The notes beneath the pieces were generated by a model that saw only the letters and a program-made list of their open reading frames with translations, searched no databases and was not told where the DNA came from. Shown here in pieces: positions 12,218 to 25,079 of a DNA stretch of 64,000 nucleotides (position 1 is the stretch's first letter; each line of letters opens with the position of its first letter). Source of the DNA: Ceratobasidium sp. AG-K. Lineage: Eukaryota; Basidiomycota; Agaricomycetes; Cantharellales; Ceratobasidiaceae. The translations under genes were made by a program, and so were the position numbers. The stretch covers positions 3,162,001 through 3,226,000 of the forward strand of contig JAWNGF010000006.1 of the NCBI GenBank assembly GCA_037039685.1, in the 5' to 3' direction.

Positions 12218-12649
12218 TTCAATACCAGTGTCAAACCACGACTGAACTTGCACTAGTCCAAATTTTGGCAATTCCAAGTTTTTCTGTGGCTTGCGATCGT
12301 CAGGACCAGATCCCAGTGATACCTTAACCGGGCCGGTACTGGATCCGGACCCGATCATGCTCGGGATTCCCGAGCAACTTTGGTCCAGTAACGGCATCGG
12401 GTATTTTAACCACGCCAGCTCGGGTTAGCTTTGAAATAGCTTATTTTAAACACTTTAGCCTAGACATATGCGTCAGTGTCAACACTGTGCCAACGGTTGC
12501 CTTGGTAAGCGCAATCAGGACTTGTGTGCTCATCGATCGGATGTGTTTGCGAATGAAATCATCGTCGTCATAATTATCGTTACCTCATAAAGGACAAATG
12601 TACGGAAAACATTGGACAGACTGCTGTATTCTTTCGGTAAACTGCTAGA
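12218..12649. other. Intergenic between two minus-strand enzyme genes
   Basis: This would hold the promoter of the dehydrogenase gene and the terminator of the epoxide hydrolase gene. No coding motif is seen. Confidence 0.5.
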
Positions 12650-14285
12650 TTAAGCGGCCTTGGGCGCGACGCCGGGCTGTTGCCAGTAGTAAGTACCAAA
12701 GAACTCCCGGCAGTCGGCCACGAAATCGTCCGCCGACCCAATCGCTGCCTGTTACGCGGGATGAAGATTAGCCGAAAAACTCATGACACATTGGGAATCT
12801 GAAACTCACAAAATGACCGCCTCGGGTGTGATCTGGTCAAGGCAAATTAATATCTCAGCCTCATTCCGGAAGGGAAGGCCAAGGGAGCTTACATTTGTGC
12901 CAAATAATAGGACCTTGTTGGGCGATCCACGACCGAGGGCTCAGGAAGAACTCGCCCTCAAAGTGGTGCACACCGAATGGTGCTTGGCCAGAAGGGTTCT
13001 CCGCGAAGGCATCAAAGATGTACTTGTTTCCGTTGAGTTGGTACATGGCCATTCCAGAATGGATAGTGTTCGTATACTGAGAGTAGAGGATAACTGTCAA
13101 CAGGTCTACAACAGAAATTAGTTCCAAGTCAATGCGCATAATGCCATTCATACCATTCAGGAAAGTGGCGCCGACATCGGCGGTAAAGTTGGACCAGTTC
13201 TGGATCATGACATACTTCTCTCCTACAGAGGTATTAGTTGATGAGACGAGAGCCTTGGGGGCGGCGTACCGAGATAGCTCAAAAAGCCTTGTGGATTGTC
13301 ATATAACGTCAGTCCGATCGTAGATACCTTGGTTGTCTGTTCGATGAGATAACCTGTTCCGACCGCCTGGAAGTAGGCGACGAGCTCCAAAAGATGTTTC
13401 TCATAGCCTGGGAGCTGCGAGTCGTCAGTGGCGTTTGCCGGGCGAGGTGCGGGAAATCCTTCGAACAGGCTAGGAGTGCTTTAGGCAAAGGTCCAAGCTA
13501 ATGCAGGGGGATACATACGCTAGTTTCATGGTGTCGGCATGCCTTGTCTGGAGCTGGCGCAAGTTGATCGCACCAAAGTCTCCACCTTGCGCGACATAGG
13601 TCTTGTATCCGAGAACTTGAGTTACAAGTGTATTGAAAATACGAGCATTGTCGACCACGGTTGCGTTGACCTTTGGGACGACCTGAGAGTAGGCAATGCC
13701 TGGGAGCGAAGGTGCAATCACATCAAATGCCTGTTGACCAGCGGGCGGATTGACAAGCGGTTTGATGACCTTGTTGAACTCGGACACTGTACTGCCCCAT
13801 CCGTGGAGGAGGAGCAACGGGATGGAGTTCTTCGAAGTACTCTTCTCGTAAATGTAGTGGATGGTTGTTCCTTCAATCGTGACGGTGTATTGCTTGAACC
13901 TGTGGATGCCAAGTTAACTCTTGAGCAGAACAAACGGAAATTGACGCACGAGTTCAAGGTCTTCTCTGCAGCTCGCCAATCGAACTTGATAAGAGCGTCC
14001 TTGGCCTTCTTCATCCATGAGAGCCTAGGTTACATAGTATCAGCGTTCAGACTAAAACGAAAATAGAAGGAGAACGTACTCGGTACCATAACTAAAGTCT
14101 CCGCCTGGAACAATTGGAGCGTCTGGGAGGCGCTGAGCTTGAAGTAGAGCCTTCGTACGCTTAATCTCCGAATCAGATACCGAGACCTTGAACGATTTTG
14201 GGGTCGCTGCTACTGCGCTTGTCTCGGCTGCCGCGACAAGACCGGCGGACAAGGCCAGAAGAACCAAGCGAGCGAACGAGGGCAT
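12650..14285 (-). CDS. Secreted epoxide hydrolase-like alpha/beta hydrolase
   Basis: Eight exons, all bounded by GT-AG: 14285-14080, 14024-13950, 13899-13519, 13478-13270, 13222-13154, 13105-12893, 12832-12810 and 12748-12650. The N-terminus is a signal peptide (RLVLLALSAGLVAAA). An epoxide-hydrolase N-terminal region follows (SEIKRTKALLQAQRLPD, FDWRAAEKTLN). The oxyanion-hole motif is LLLHGWGS, the nucleophile Asp is in QGGDFG, and the base His is in HTRGGHFAAIG, a motif split by a 23-nt exon. In this family the enzyme adds water to epoxides through an Asp-ester intermediate. A signal peptide suggests secretion or lumenal location. The neighbouring SDR points the same way and may share a detoxification role, but that is inference. 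Confidence 0.85.
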
Positions 14286-15627
14286 TGCAAACTACGAGCA
14301 GAATAGACCGGGTTGGGGAAAGGATGTCCTCATTCCTCCAGGTATCTCAGGTCTTATAGCCCAACACACGCTCGCCCCACGGCCAGATGCGTGAGTGGAA
14401 TACCCGCGTATCACATGGGATAGTGGGTGGCAAAGCGGGCTAAGTCGTCCAAGCTGACAAAATTGAGCTGACGAACTCGCACTAGTTTCTGTTGTCAGCA
14501 AGATGGGGCTCGGTATCGGCGCACGAACAGTTCCAGAAGAGGCCGGGGACGCAACGCGATGCGGCCCTGGCTGGGGGCACTAGACCAATCTGAGCACGGT
14601 CATGGCAACGAAACGCACGTAATCACGTACAGACAACAGTGCTCGTCATACCATCACAGAAGATCGACAACAATGCAGTTTTTCCCGTGCATCAATCGCC
14701 AACTTTGATTGAGGCTTCCGTCTAAATGCACCAGTTCGAGAGTCCAGATGACGCATCGACTGAGCCAAGGCCAGGGAACGTCGATATGTACTCTACATAA
14801 ACCGGTAGGCCTAGGCATTTACATCGGAAACTGGAGTTGAGTGAATAGCAAGCTTGAAGACCCAGCCAGAAGGCGCGATCGAGGATCAGGGCCGATCATG
14901 TGAGACGCCTCATCGAAACCAATAGTGCCAAGCAGTGGAATGCGCTGGGTTTGAAACAGAGAGGTATTTGGCAGCCAATAAATTCCTCCGCGTCTTCCCT
15001 GCTCAGGATTGTAGCCCGCCAACCAGAGTGTTACCCTACATCATAATTAACACCTTATTTGGGATAATCTCCAGGAACACGTATTACAGATCAAATTGGG
15101 CCATGGAAGTCAAGCCAGCGCAACGGGTTACCCTCAAGTCCCGGAAACTATTCACCCGACCGTGATGCAATGCGACTTTTGCGACTGACAAGCATTTCCA
15201 ATATCGCGAAAAGCTCAACAGCAGACAAGCCGCAGTGTTTGGAGATTCACCGGCCCGCGGCTTGAAGCCACCCGAGTGCCAAAGATATCCCTAGAAATCT
15301 TGGCAGGCTGGTGCCTGTAGGGAGGATTGGGGTGGCGTACAAAAAATGCCCAGGGAACTTTCGGGCGGATCCCTCGAGAAGCCGTACAAACACGGTAAGG
15401 CGCAGTGGTTCGGTGTGGCACTCCTCGGTCTCTTCGCTTCCAGGGATCCGTGGTCGTATTCCCTGATTGCCGGTCACTGGAGCTGGAGCCCTAAACTCGT
15501 ATTTGCTCTTGTCTCAGGTTGGTCGTCCGGACGAGACGGCACTTATAATCGTCACCCAATCGTCACATGAAGTGTTCTCTTCTCCCCTCACATCCCACTT
15601 CAACTTCGCTTCCCCCCCATCTCAACC
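14286..15627. other. Divergent intergenic region
   Basis: This 1.3-kb stretch separates the minus-strand epoxide hydrolase from the plus-strand DUF6534 gene. It contains only short open frames without motifs. Pyrimidine-rich sequence directly before 15628 looks like a fungal 5' UTR. Confidence 0.45.
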
Positions 15628-17299
15628 ATGGGTGTCCCGTCTTTGGATGAATTGAATGACATTGCGGCCCCCATACTTTCGGCGAACAAGTCACTGAACT
15701 TGGGGGTACGTGATCTGGTCGTTTTTACAAGACAGCTCGCTGATTTTTCGGCTTAGCCCTTCATCATTGCGATGGGGCTCGACGCTGTCCTTGGAGGCAT
15801 ACTTATCATGCAATGCAGCACATATAGGACACTTGGACAACGTGACCCAGCATGGATCAAGATCATGGTGTTGTACGTTTTCCTGATGAACATGTGAGTC
15901 TAGTATGTCTCCTCATCTACCGGTAGCAAGTGTTGAAGTCTTCATGTGCTAGGGCAATCACCATGTACACTTGGGCGTGGATATATGATCTCTTTGTTTT
16001 TAACTTTGGCAATTATGTGAGCCACCATTTTTATTTGTTGTGTGGGGCCGCTCATCGCATACAACGACTTAGGGGCTGTTTCTTTCAATAAAATACGTGA
16101 GTTGAACTGTGGAATGTCGCATTGAGGACATTTGCTTACCCGCATTTCAGCTCTCATGGTTTTATGTCCTGGATTCGGCAACTGTAATTGTTGTGCAAGG
16201 GTTTTTTGCCATTCGGGCATGGCGGGTAAGTGGTCAATTATGCAAAACAATACGCAACCTAAGTTATGGTTTCCACAGCTGATAAACAAGAATTGGTTTG
16301 TGCTCATCGTCATTGGCATATTCGCCCTCGCCGCGTTCAGCGGCGGAATCGCGGTCAAGGTTATGTTCACAGCGTTCGGCTCGACTCTTCGCGCAGGAGA
16401 TGTCAAGGTCCCCGCATATATCTGGCTCTTCTGCACTGTCGTTGCAGATCTTACCATCACGATCATTAGTACGTTTTCATCATCTCGCATCCTTTGGAAC
16501 ACTCACCAACATGGTATTTCTCCAGTCCTTTACTTTATTATCAAAAACCGTACGGGCTGGTCAGCCACAAATGACATTCTTTCCCGACTCATCCGGATGA
16601 CCTTCGAGTCCCAACTCCCGCCGACGCTGATTGCCATTGGACTTGCGGTGGAATACACTATCAAGGTTCGCCGGTCTGTTCCGGCATGAACTTTTGCTCC
16701 AGTGCTGACCCATCAATAGTACGACAGCTTCGTCGCTATCCCGTTCATTTGCGTACAGGCCAAGTTTTATGGAATTAGTTTGATGCACACACTCAACGGG
16801 TAAGTTGGCGAATTCCATCTCGGCCCTGATTTTGAGATTGACTGGGTAAATAGTCGTGTCAATTTGCGTGGTGGCGAACCTAGCAGCGGTGAGGCTCATA
16901 GCAGCAGTCAATCCAAGGCGGTTCGATCTGTCCAAAAGGTGAGGATTCAATTATTATCAGTTGAAATGATTCTAAACCGCGTTTCAGAATACCAATCCGT
17001 ACTATACAAACAGTAGGAGAGAAAATCACACCATCCAGGTTGAGACTACGTTCGACGTAGTGCAAGACGATGGGCCGGTTATCCATGTCAGCGCGGCTTC
17101 GGATGAGGGAAAGGACGCTCCTCGGACGAAGCGTCAGAGTGAAGATGGCTTGTCACTCGAATCGTCCGGGTACAAGATTCCTCGAGACGAGGAAGCGCGA
17201 CCTGGGGAGTACCGACTACAGGACCTAGGCGGAAGGAATCATACTCGACATAACCCCGCGGCGCCATGGGACGACGACAAGAGTCATCTTCCTCTGTAA
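15628..17299 (+). CDS. DUF6534-type seven-helix membrane protein
   Basis: About ten exons joined by GT-AG introns give a protein with seven hydrophobic segments and a polar, charged tail. Visible helices include FIIAMGLDAVLGGILIM, WIKIMVLYVFLMNMAIT, SWFYVLDSATVIVVQGFF, WFVLIVIGIFALAAFSGG, VPAYIWLFCTVVADLTI and LPPTLIAIGLAVEYTI. The pattern of a short extracellular N-terminus, a helix with an early Asp, and a final helix followed by LMHTLNGR is that of the large DUF6534 family of Agaricomycetes, whose function is unknown (receptor-like topology). One coding exon is only 24 nt (GLFLSIKY, about 16070-16099). No stop or frameshift is needed. The C-terminal 110 residues are hydrophilic and probably cytosolic. 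Confidence 0.8.
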
Positions 17300-17827
17300 G
17301 GGCGTTTGTCGGAGTTTTTCATTTCGGGTCGGGTTTGGTGTCATATTCGTTACTTTTATGTTTGCGTCGTTCGTTATCCTCTGCTATTGCTGTGTCGTTG
17401 GAGGTTTTGTATATGCGGCTTTCAAAGCTGGCTTTGACGTTGCTTTGCTTTGGGGGTGCCGTTCTTAGACTAGCTTACCAGTATCAAACTGGGGGACGTT
17501 ATTCAAATAAGTGCCATGTGCTGGCGCAATATGACCCTGCAATGTGTTGCTCTCGTTCTGGCACCGCATTTTCATTTTGGGTGATCATCTTCTAGATCAA
17601 CATCCCAACTTTACATGTTTATTTTCTCGTGAGCACGCGAGGTTCGGAATAGCATGTATTTTGGGGGTACAGCGCCATAGAGTGTCCGTTTCGGGGTCTG
17701 TTTGTCATAGGTTGTGTTACGAAGCGCTTGGTGGCCCGTGCGCCACTCTTCCCCTGAGCGGGAAACTCCGCTCCATTGCCCTTGGCCTCCAACGACGACC
17801 ACGAGCACGACAAAAACGACAACAGCC
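17300..17827. other. Intergenic, 5' region of the CCCH gene
   Basis: The open frame of the next gene extends upstream to 17714 without a stop, but this part reads as mixed sequence. A pyrimidine/CA-rich stretch with repeated ACGAC units lies just before the ATG at 17828. No other gene is recognised. Confidence 0.5.
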
Positions 17828-20800
17828 ATGCCAGCCATGTCGTCTAACCTCCCTACGAACCCTAATCCTGCACCTGTCTCATTTAATAATTTCTCGTTTT
17901 CCTTTTCTAGACCGTCCTTGCTTCAACGTCTCGGCATGGACCGCGCGAGCAACCCACTGGCTCCCAACGGCGATGATGGCCTTGCGATTCCTGCATCATC
18001 GGATACTTCTAATCACCTGGCTGCCGAGAGCATTTCTAATACTATTCCTCTTTCGTCTACCGGCTCCTTGTCTGTACCTCCACCCAACGTAATGCCTCAG
18101 CAAAATAGCATTATTGCTTCACAACCGACCAATGCGAACCCGGTCAAGACTAATATTGGACCACTATCTCCCTCTGACGTACCCATGGAAATTGACGAGC
18201 GTGCGAGCCCGGATACTGGAGAGGACTCTATAACGCCCACGGTATCCAGTGGTTCTCGCGTCCCAGAAATTTATCGGAGCCTATCGCCAACTAATTATTT
18301 CGTAGCACCCCCAAACGGTCTTCCTTATCCTCGCTCGCCTGTTCGCCAATTCCCTGAAGGACACCCCTTACACACACAACCAAGCATTTTTGGTTATTTG
18401 CCTCGTGTTCCTCCACGGTCCCCTCGACTCGACCCTCTTGCCATCCTCGAGCTCGAGAGTGCGCGCGAACGCTCCGAATGGGACCAGGTCCGCAAGGATC
18501 TTGGTCGTCCTAGCCGTCCGACATCTCCAGTCTTTCGTGCTGCACCCGTCCCTATCGATGTGTCAGCTCTACCCCGCTCCAACAACCCGTCGTCAGCCGT
18601 TGATCCTTCGTTTATTGCGTTCTCTGAGAGTGGCTATGAATCAGAATCTTCTGATGCAGAGTTACGAGTTTTCGACAACGATGACGAGACTTCAACGACA
18701 AGTCATCCGACCACAGGTACGCGCCCTACCCTGGTACCACTCGGTGTTCAGCCGCGTGGCGGTACAGGGCCGATCGTAGTACCTCCAGGCCCGACTATTA
18801 CTAGCGTTCCTAGCCTAAACGGGCGATTGTCAGGAGCCGAAACGTCTTTACCACAACCCACGCATCATGCTGGTGGGCCGCCATACACGCCACCCCCCAA
18901 GGACCGCAAGGGCAAGTCGCCCGGGTCGGATACTCCCACGCCAGCCAAACGAAAATTCGGCGACATTGAACAGCAGGCACATCAATCGACCAAGGATGTC
19001 AGAAATAAGGCTGTGGACAGGCCTTCTGAAGCGCGTGCTGGTGTTCCGCCACCCCTTAGACTCCAGGTGGATCGTATCTCGGCTTCTCAGTCGGGCACAC
19101 CTACACCTCCACCATCTGTTCCTTCCACGGCTAGACCGACTCCGGCGACGGCCACCAGTGCTTCCATTGATCCAGTTGGGGGATCATCCACTACACCGAG
19201 AACCGGCTCGGTGCCGGCTAATTCTACTTCGACCACGGTCGTCGCAACCCCCACGACTCGTAATATTTGCAAGTTCCATAACAGGCCCCCTGGTCGCGTG
19301 TGTGTCCGAAAGGAGGCATGTCCTGATTTACATGAGGGTCCTCTGCAAGCGCCAGCCCCTTACATGTATCTTCAGTCATCGACACCACCCCTGACAACCC
19401 CTCCTGCAACCAAGCAATCAACCCCTGCCATTCAGCCTCCACCAACAATTGCCCATGCAACGGCTCCTGCGCCGGTCCCTTCGGCCCCGAAAGTTACTCC
19501 GGCCAAGACTATTCCAAATGCGCCCACGGCTTCTGCAATCGTTGGCCCACCTCAGGGTGCCACTGCTCCGGCTCCGGCTCCGAGCTCAGTTCCTCCACAA
19601 ACTGGTCCCTCGAGGGCGACACGCTTGCAGGCCGGCACCTCCAAACCCACCCGGGCTCCGACTGCTGCCCCGAATCCAAGTACTGCAGCCGCCACTGATA
19701 GCGCTCGCGCACCTTCCAAGGAGAGTCGTCGCTCCCCATTTCCATGCAGATTTTATTCAACGCCAAAGGGTTGCGGTAAAGGAGCAAAATGCCCTTTCAA
19801 GCACGGGGATAAAAATGTTTCCGAGCCCAACTCAGGACAAACGTCTAATTCCACCACTCCTCAGCCGGTCCGTTCGGGGGACGCGTCTTCGAGCCAAGCG
19901 CCTGTACCAACGCCGGGTCCTTCCCAGGTTACATTGGCACAGCCGAACGGACCGGGGCCTCAAACCCGGAAGGCCTCGTCGGCAAACATACTAAAACCAG
20001 CACCGAACCATCCCTTACCACCCAAACCTATTTCATTCATAAATTCCGATTCGGAAGCTCTACCGCCTCAGGCATTTGGAGCGGTTCAACCTTCGAATAC
20101 GAATGCACAAGCATTGCCACCCAACCAAAACACTGATGCTTCTCAGCCGGCCAAGACAACAAACAGTCAAGCCAGTACCACCAAAATCAAGGTGGAAGAC
20201 TCGAGCCCTGGTCCCTCGCTCACTCAGAACGCGCCGGTACCCCAGGTATCTGGGCACTCTACTGCTCGACCCGCGCCAGTTACTCGCGAGATCAAGCAGG
20301 AGGATGTGACACTCTACGATATTGGACAAGCTGACGAGGAGATGACCGATAACACGGCTCAAGCCTCGTCGAGGGGTGAATCTATTCTTCCGACGTCGCT
20401 GACTGCTCCCACGCGAGCCCCTGGAGTGTCCCCCTCGGCATCGTCTCTACCAGCGACACAACAGGTCGCTCCACTCGATCCTGCAGTGTCAATTCATGCT
20501 CGGATCTCACCTCCACAGGCAACAGGCCAACCTGCTGCGCCCCCTGCCACTTCAGTAATCCCAGTGGCCCCTCCACGTCCCTCGGTAAACGGCCAGAGCG
20601 TCAATTCTAATGCACCAGCCCCCCCAGCCAACCAACGTTCGGTGTCTTCGTCTAATACAAAGCCACTGCCCCCTACTTCTAGCCACCCCAACGGTCCCCC
20701 AGTTTCCCAAACAGCCCGAGTCCCAGAAGCTCGACGAGAACCGGACCGCCGCGAACTCTTGACACGGTTGCGGGACCCACCGCCGGAGCGACGAAGGGTA

Positions 20801-22071
20801 GAATCTGGCACATACAGGCCCGCTTATCAGGACCAACCGAGGCTGCCTAGGTCTGCGTCGCGGTCGCGGTCGCCTATACGCTCTCGGACTCGCTCCATCT
20901 CACCTAGACGAGGAGGAAACACTAGGACTACCCGATATCGTGGATATTCCCCCATCAACCGCTCACCCTCTCCTCCGCGCCAAAGCTTGTACGCCCGTTT
21001 TGGCGGAGCCGACCGAAACCTAGGTCGGGTGGAACGCCGTAGACCGCGTAGTCGCAGCCGTTCCCGAAGTCCCAGCCGGTATGGTCAGAGTTACACTCCG
21101 ATGGAGTGGACTCCTCGCTCGCCGGGTTCGAGGAACCGCTCGCCACCCTCATCGCGTTCGAGGTCTAGATCACCGGCTGGACAAACAAGCTACAACAACC
21201 GCGGGTATGACTATCGCGGCGCTACTACTAGGGCACCAATTTCACAAAACCGATCTCCTCCCCCTCAACGTACTGTAGCGCCTGCACCAAGGGATGGATA
21301 CGCCAGTGGAAGCGCCTACTTTCCGCCAGAGAACAATATCCCTCGTGCATGGGAACGAAATCAGAATTCAGGAACCACGAGCATGTCAGGTGCAGGAGAA
21401 CCCGCTAACGCAACGAGGGGTGCGCAAGGTACATTAACACATTGCTCACGCCAAGCGGCTCATTAACGGTAATTTTTATTTATTTAGATGCGCGCTATCC
21501 CCGAACCTCCAAACCTAGGCTCGTCGACATGTTCGAGCAACCTTCTGGTAGTTCCACTCCTGGAGGACCCCGACCAACAACGACTTATGCGCAGAGTAAC
21601 CCGGCGCCTATTTTGGATGATGGATATGACCACGACCATTCGAGAACTATGGATATATCGCCGCCTGACTCTCCCATCCCCCAGCACCGCCCCCAGGATA
21701 GACTCCAGGATCGCATCAACCCTCCATCTGGATACCATACACCCACCGAGAGTGGAGGGACACTCCTCACTAGGATGGCTCAGGACATTGAGCCACCAGC
21801 TTTGCTCGAGCGCGTGAGCTCGGCTCGAGAACCACCTCCCAGCAGGGCGCCCCAGAGAGGAGCTGCGCCCTCTGGTAACCGGACCCAGCGTGCTCCTGCG
21901 AGACATCCCGGGGAAAATGCCCCGCCATTGTCCCACCGTTTGATGGATGAGAGAGCTTCATATCCCGACTATTATAATCAGCCTGTCGAAATGAACCCTC
22001 CGCATCGGAACAGCGATGTGATTGGAGGCACTTTGATGGCAAGGATGGTGGGTAGGACAGCCGGTAAGTGA
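17828..22071 (+). CDS. Proline/serine-rich CCCH zinc-finger protein with RS-rich C-terminus
   Basis: Exon 1 (17828-21428) and exon 2 (21488-22071) give about 1395 residues. Most is Pro/Ser/Thr-rich and disordered. Two CCCH fingers lie near residues 480-505 (CX10CX5CX3H, CKFHNRPPGRVC...CPDLH) and 640-662 (CX8CX5CX3H, CRFYSTPKGC...CPFKH). The second has canonical spacing for RNA-binding CCCH fingers; the first is longer. Residues 1000-1150 hold Arg/Ser dipeptides and RSRSPIRSRTRS-type runs, as in splicing factors. The final exon has two related motifs, GGTLLTRM and GGTLMARM. Together these suggest a nuclear RNA-binding or mRNA-processing role. An alternative last intron (22065-22116) would end the protein with Asp instead of Gly-Lys. 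A nearby in-frame ATG at 17837 is a second possible start. Confidence 0.8.
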
Positions 22072-22121
22072 GCTGCTGTTTATCGTGAAGTCCCGTCTAA
22101 ATTGTCGGATCTTCAGATTGA

Positions 22122-23239
22122 GTGACCGAGTGAGTAGTCTGTTTGGCACCTGGTTTGTAGTTTTCTGTTAGGAACCGTTATGTCGTTTTTCTGGACTGCA
22201 GCTATGCGTGCCTTTTCACTGTATATGCTTCTTCTTCACTCGCTAGCGCAATTCTGCTTCTGTCAATGCTTCGCTGTTATATAATTTATTTTCCGTGCCT
22301 GCCCAGCGCAGTAACAAGGAATATAAAAATTGACCCGTCAAATATAGTCAAGAGACAGGGGTAACTCCAGCGTCCAGATATCCACCCGCTTGGTGTCGCT
22401 GATGCAGGTTTTCGGGCCTATAGTCGTATGGGATACCCGAACAGTGGGCAATCTCAATCTCTATTCCACCACCTTGCTCGCCATAGGTTCCATGCATAAG
22501 CCCACTGCTCGCTAAGCCACATTTTTCTATCAAGGTCGACTTTTTGTTGGTTGTATGCGGATAAAGGACACCACAACCAGCGCCGGGCGGTTAAACGAGG
22601 GTAGTCCCAAACCCTACCACGTCCTCGTCCTGATTGCGATATATGGAGCGCAGGGAGTGCCACAGCAATGGCGCATGCGAGGTGAGGCAACATTCAATCT
22701 CGCAGGGTCTGCCCACTAAACGTATAATATAGTGACGCTATACAGATTAGAAATTAGCCACCATGGCCTTAAACTGGTAGCATTGAATGACCACACCTAG
22801 CAAACCTTGCAAGAAGTTGCGGCCAGTAGATCGTTGCACTGCGAAGTCGAGCCGACGTGATTAGTGACTTAGTCTCTACACAGGATGAACTAATCAGGTC
22901 GTACATAACGACGTCGCACTGGCCGATGGTCGACCGTAAACTACGGATCGAAACGATCAAGTTTCGAGCTCACTAGGTCGAGTCATCGTGTTCCGAAATG
23001 ACAAGTGCCCTTCTCGCTGGTTTACACAATATACAAGATGGAGCAGCGAGAGGTGGATAGGCATCATGTAGACGTTTGTTTGTGGAGACCAACCGCTGAC
23101 CGCACCTGGTGAGTAGCTGGCTCGAAAAGCTGAACATACCCTTGATTTGTGTCAGAAGACGTGTGCGGTAAGGTCGACTGTAGAGTATTGATCTTTGCGG
23201 CAAATGACATATCCGCTGTTACGGTTCATAGGTTCTAGG
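22122..23239. other. Intergenic, nothing recognised
   Basis: This lies between the CCCH gene and the NACHT pseudogene. No coding motif or RNA gene is visible. Confidence 0.45.
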
Positions 23240-25079
23240 GAAACAAGATAAATACGACAAATTAGTGGTCGAACTCCTTGTAGAAATTGGTGATGCACTA
23301 CCTCTGGTCGATGCTGTGGAACTCGAAACCCTACGCATAGCTTGCAACGGAACACTACGACTCCTTGATGATATGTCAAGGTTCGTATTTGAATGTCAAT
23401 CGAATAGAGTGCCCGGTGAGTGTCATCCAAATTCGTACATCTTAGTAAACTCATTAAGATAAAACGCCTAAACAGTCACTTCCATCACCACATTTACACC
23501 TTCCACTGCTCAGGAACAGGCGTACATGTTAGTTGAGGAGCTCAAAAGGCTGAAAAGTCAATTCGATGCTGGGATGGTCATGCAGCTTGTACTGGAACCG
23601 GATAATAATAAGCTATCCCACGATTGTGTGTCCGGGTCATCCATTCCGCATCTATTTATGCGCTTACCGCAATCCCACCCCCTAGACAGCAAAAAGAAGC
23701 TTATGGAATTCAAAACACCGGGTGCCGACTACGATCCTAGTGCTGGATGCCTAGATGGCACCCGAACGAAAATTCGGAACGATATACAGCAATGGATGAG
23801 CGCATGTACCGCTGAGGCCTCGAAACCCTTGTTATGGCTACGGGGCTTGGCTGGGTGCGGGAAAGGCACCCTCACACACTTAGTCTGCAAGTAGCTTGAG
23901 GATTCCAGCCGTTTGGCTGGCACATTCATCTCAGGCTGCAGAAAAGGCCATGAAGATTTACGAAGCCACGAGAATGTCGTGTCAACCCCGGCAACTAGTC
24001 TTGCACTAGCTTGGGAGCCTTTTGAAACAAAGCTCGCTACGGCTCTATAAAAAAAACTCGGGGCTATCCAAATCCGCGTTTCCCCTTCGATTCCGTGGGG
24101 GGGGGGGGGGTTAATAGATCCCCCTTGAGCACTGGACAGGAAACTGCTACAGACCCCGCTGGTTACTATTGTCGATGGGCTGGGTGAATGTGCGACACCC
24201 GGTACCCAGTTTCAACTCAGGAAATACCTTTGAGTTGTCCAAATTCATGCCTTGGCTCAACGTGACAGTAACCTGTCGACCACAGGAGGGACTTGCGGAT
24301 TACTTGCAAAAAGCGATAAAGGACGTATGACAATATGATCTATTCAAGGAGTACTTGGCGACGACTACTAGCGATATTAGGTCATATACTCATAATCGTC
24401 TTGCGCAGCTCATGAAGGACGAAGAGATGGTTCAGAACAATTGGCCGGATGATGGTGATATGGAATAGTTGGCCATTCGGGCGAAAAGGTTATTTATGCT
24501 CAAACAGCGTGCAGTTTCATTCGCAACAGTCCCAGCCCCAAGGAAACAATGGAAAATGTGATATCCGGAGAGCCTATTGAAGCTCCTATCAAGCAGATTT
24601 ACTCCCTCTACTCGAAAGTTATGGTCAATATGATGAGAGGGTGTGCGAAAAAATTGCCTATATTTAGATCGTGTCTCGCTGCAATCATTGTCGCCTGCGT
24701 CCCCCTCGTTTATACAACTATACTGAGCTGCTGGCTGACCAAATTACCTTGGACGAACCACGCCTAATGATTCGTCTCTTGAATTCCTTATTACGCCGAG
24801 ATTGCATTGGGTCGACGTACATCAGACACCAGCCCTTGGTGCAATACTTCGCACCCTACATGGGTTGACTTCTCTAAGTTTGAGTATGGGGCAGAGTGGG
24901 CATCCATTCGTGATACTATTGCACAAGTCAAAGATGTCTAGTACGTTGATAAACACGACGACCCGGAGGCCAAGATACGACACGCAATCGACATCCAACC
25001 AGCTGATAGCTTACTCTCTTTCGCTATCAAGGCCAGTTTCAATCCCTCACGATGATGAGATCTACCCCCGGCTTTTCTA
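23240..25079 (+). pseudogene. NACHT-type STAND NTPase, decayed
   Basis: Fragments in order: an N-terminal helical piece (LVEIGDALPLVDAVELETL); a linker (DYDPSAGCLDGTRTKIRNDI); a P-loop WLRGLAGCGKGTLTHLVCK; LAGTF; a Walker-B-like TIVDGLGEC; VTCRPQEGLADYLQKAI; and later pieces such as LTLDEPRLMIRLLNSLL. This is the order of basidiomycete NACHT proteins, which act as nucleotide-driven self/non-self switches. Stops interrupt it directly after the P-loop (TAG at 23892-23894) and again after KDV, ME and other points. A run of 14 G (24097-24110) replaces codons between RFR-like sequence and the following LIDP block. The P-loop itself reads G-K-G-T where most members have G-K-S-T. A downstream piece (about 24850-25060) ends ADSLLSFAIKASFNPSR and also carries a TAG. 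Confidence 0.75.
24097..24110. repeat. Run of 14 G inside the NACHT pseudogene
   Basis: Fourteen consecutive G lie inside former coding sequence, between TTCCGT and TTAATAGATCCCC. The flanking codons match family sequence, so the run is an insertion or expansion that replaced ordinary codons. Confidence 0.85.

Noticed and set aside
9041..14285. A secondary-metabolism cluster formed by the oxidase, dehydrogenase and epoxide hydrolase
   Set aside because: There is no backbone synthase or transporter next to them and the oxidase is dead. Proximity alone is weak evidence.
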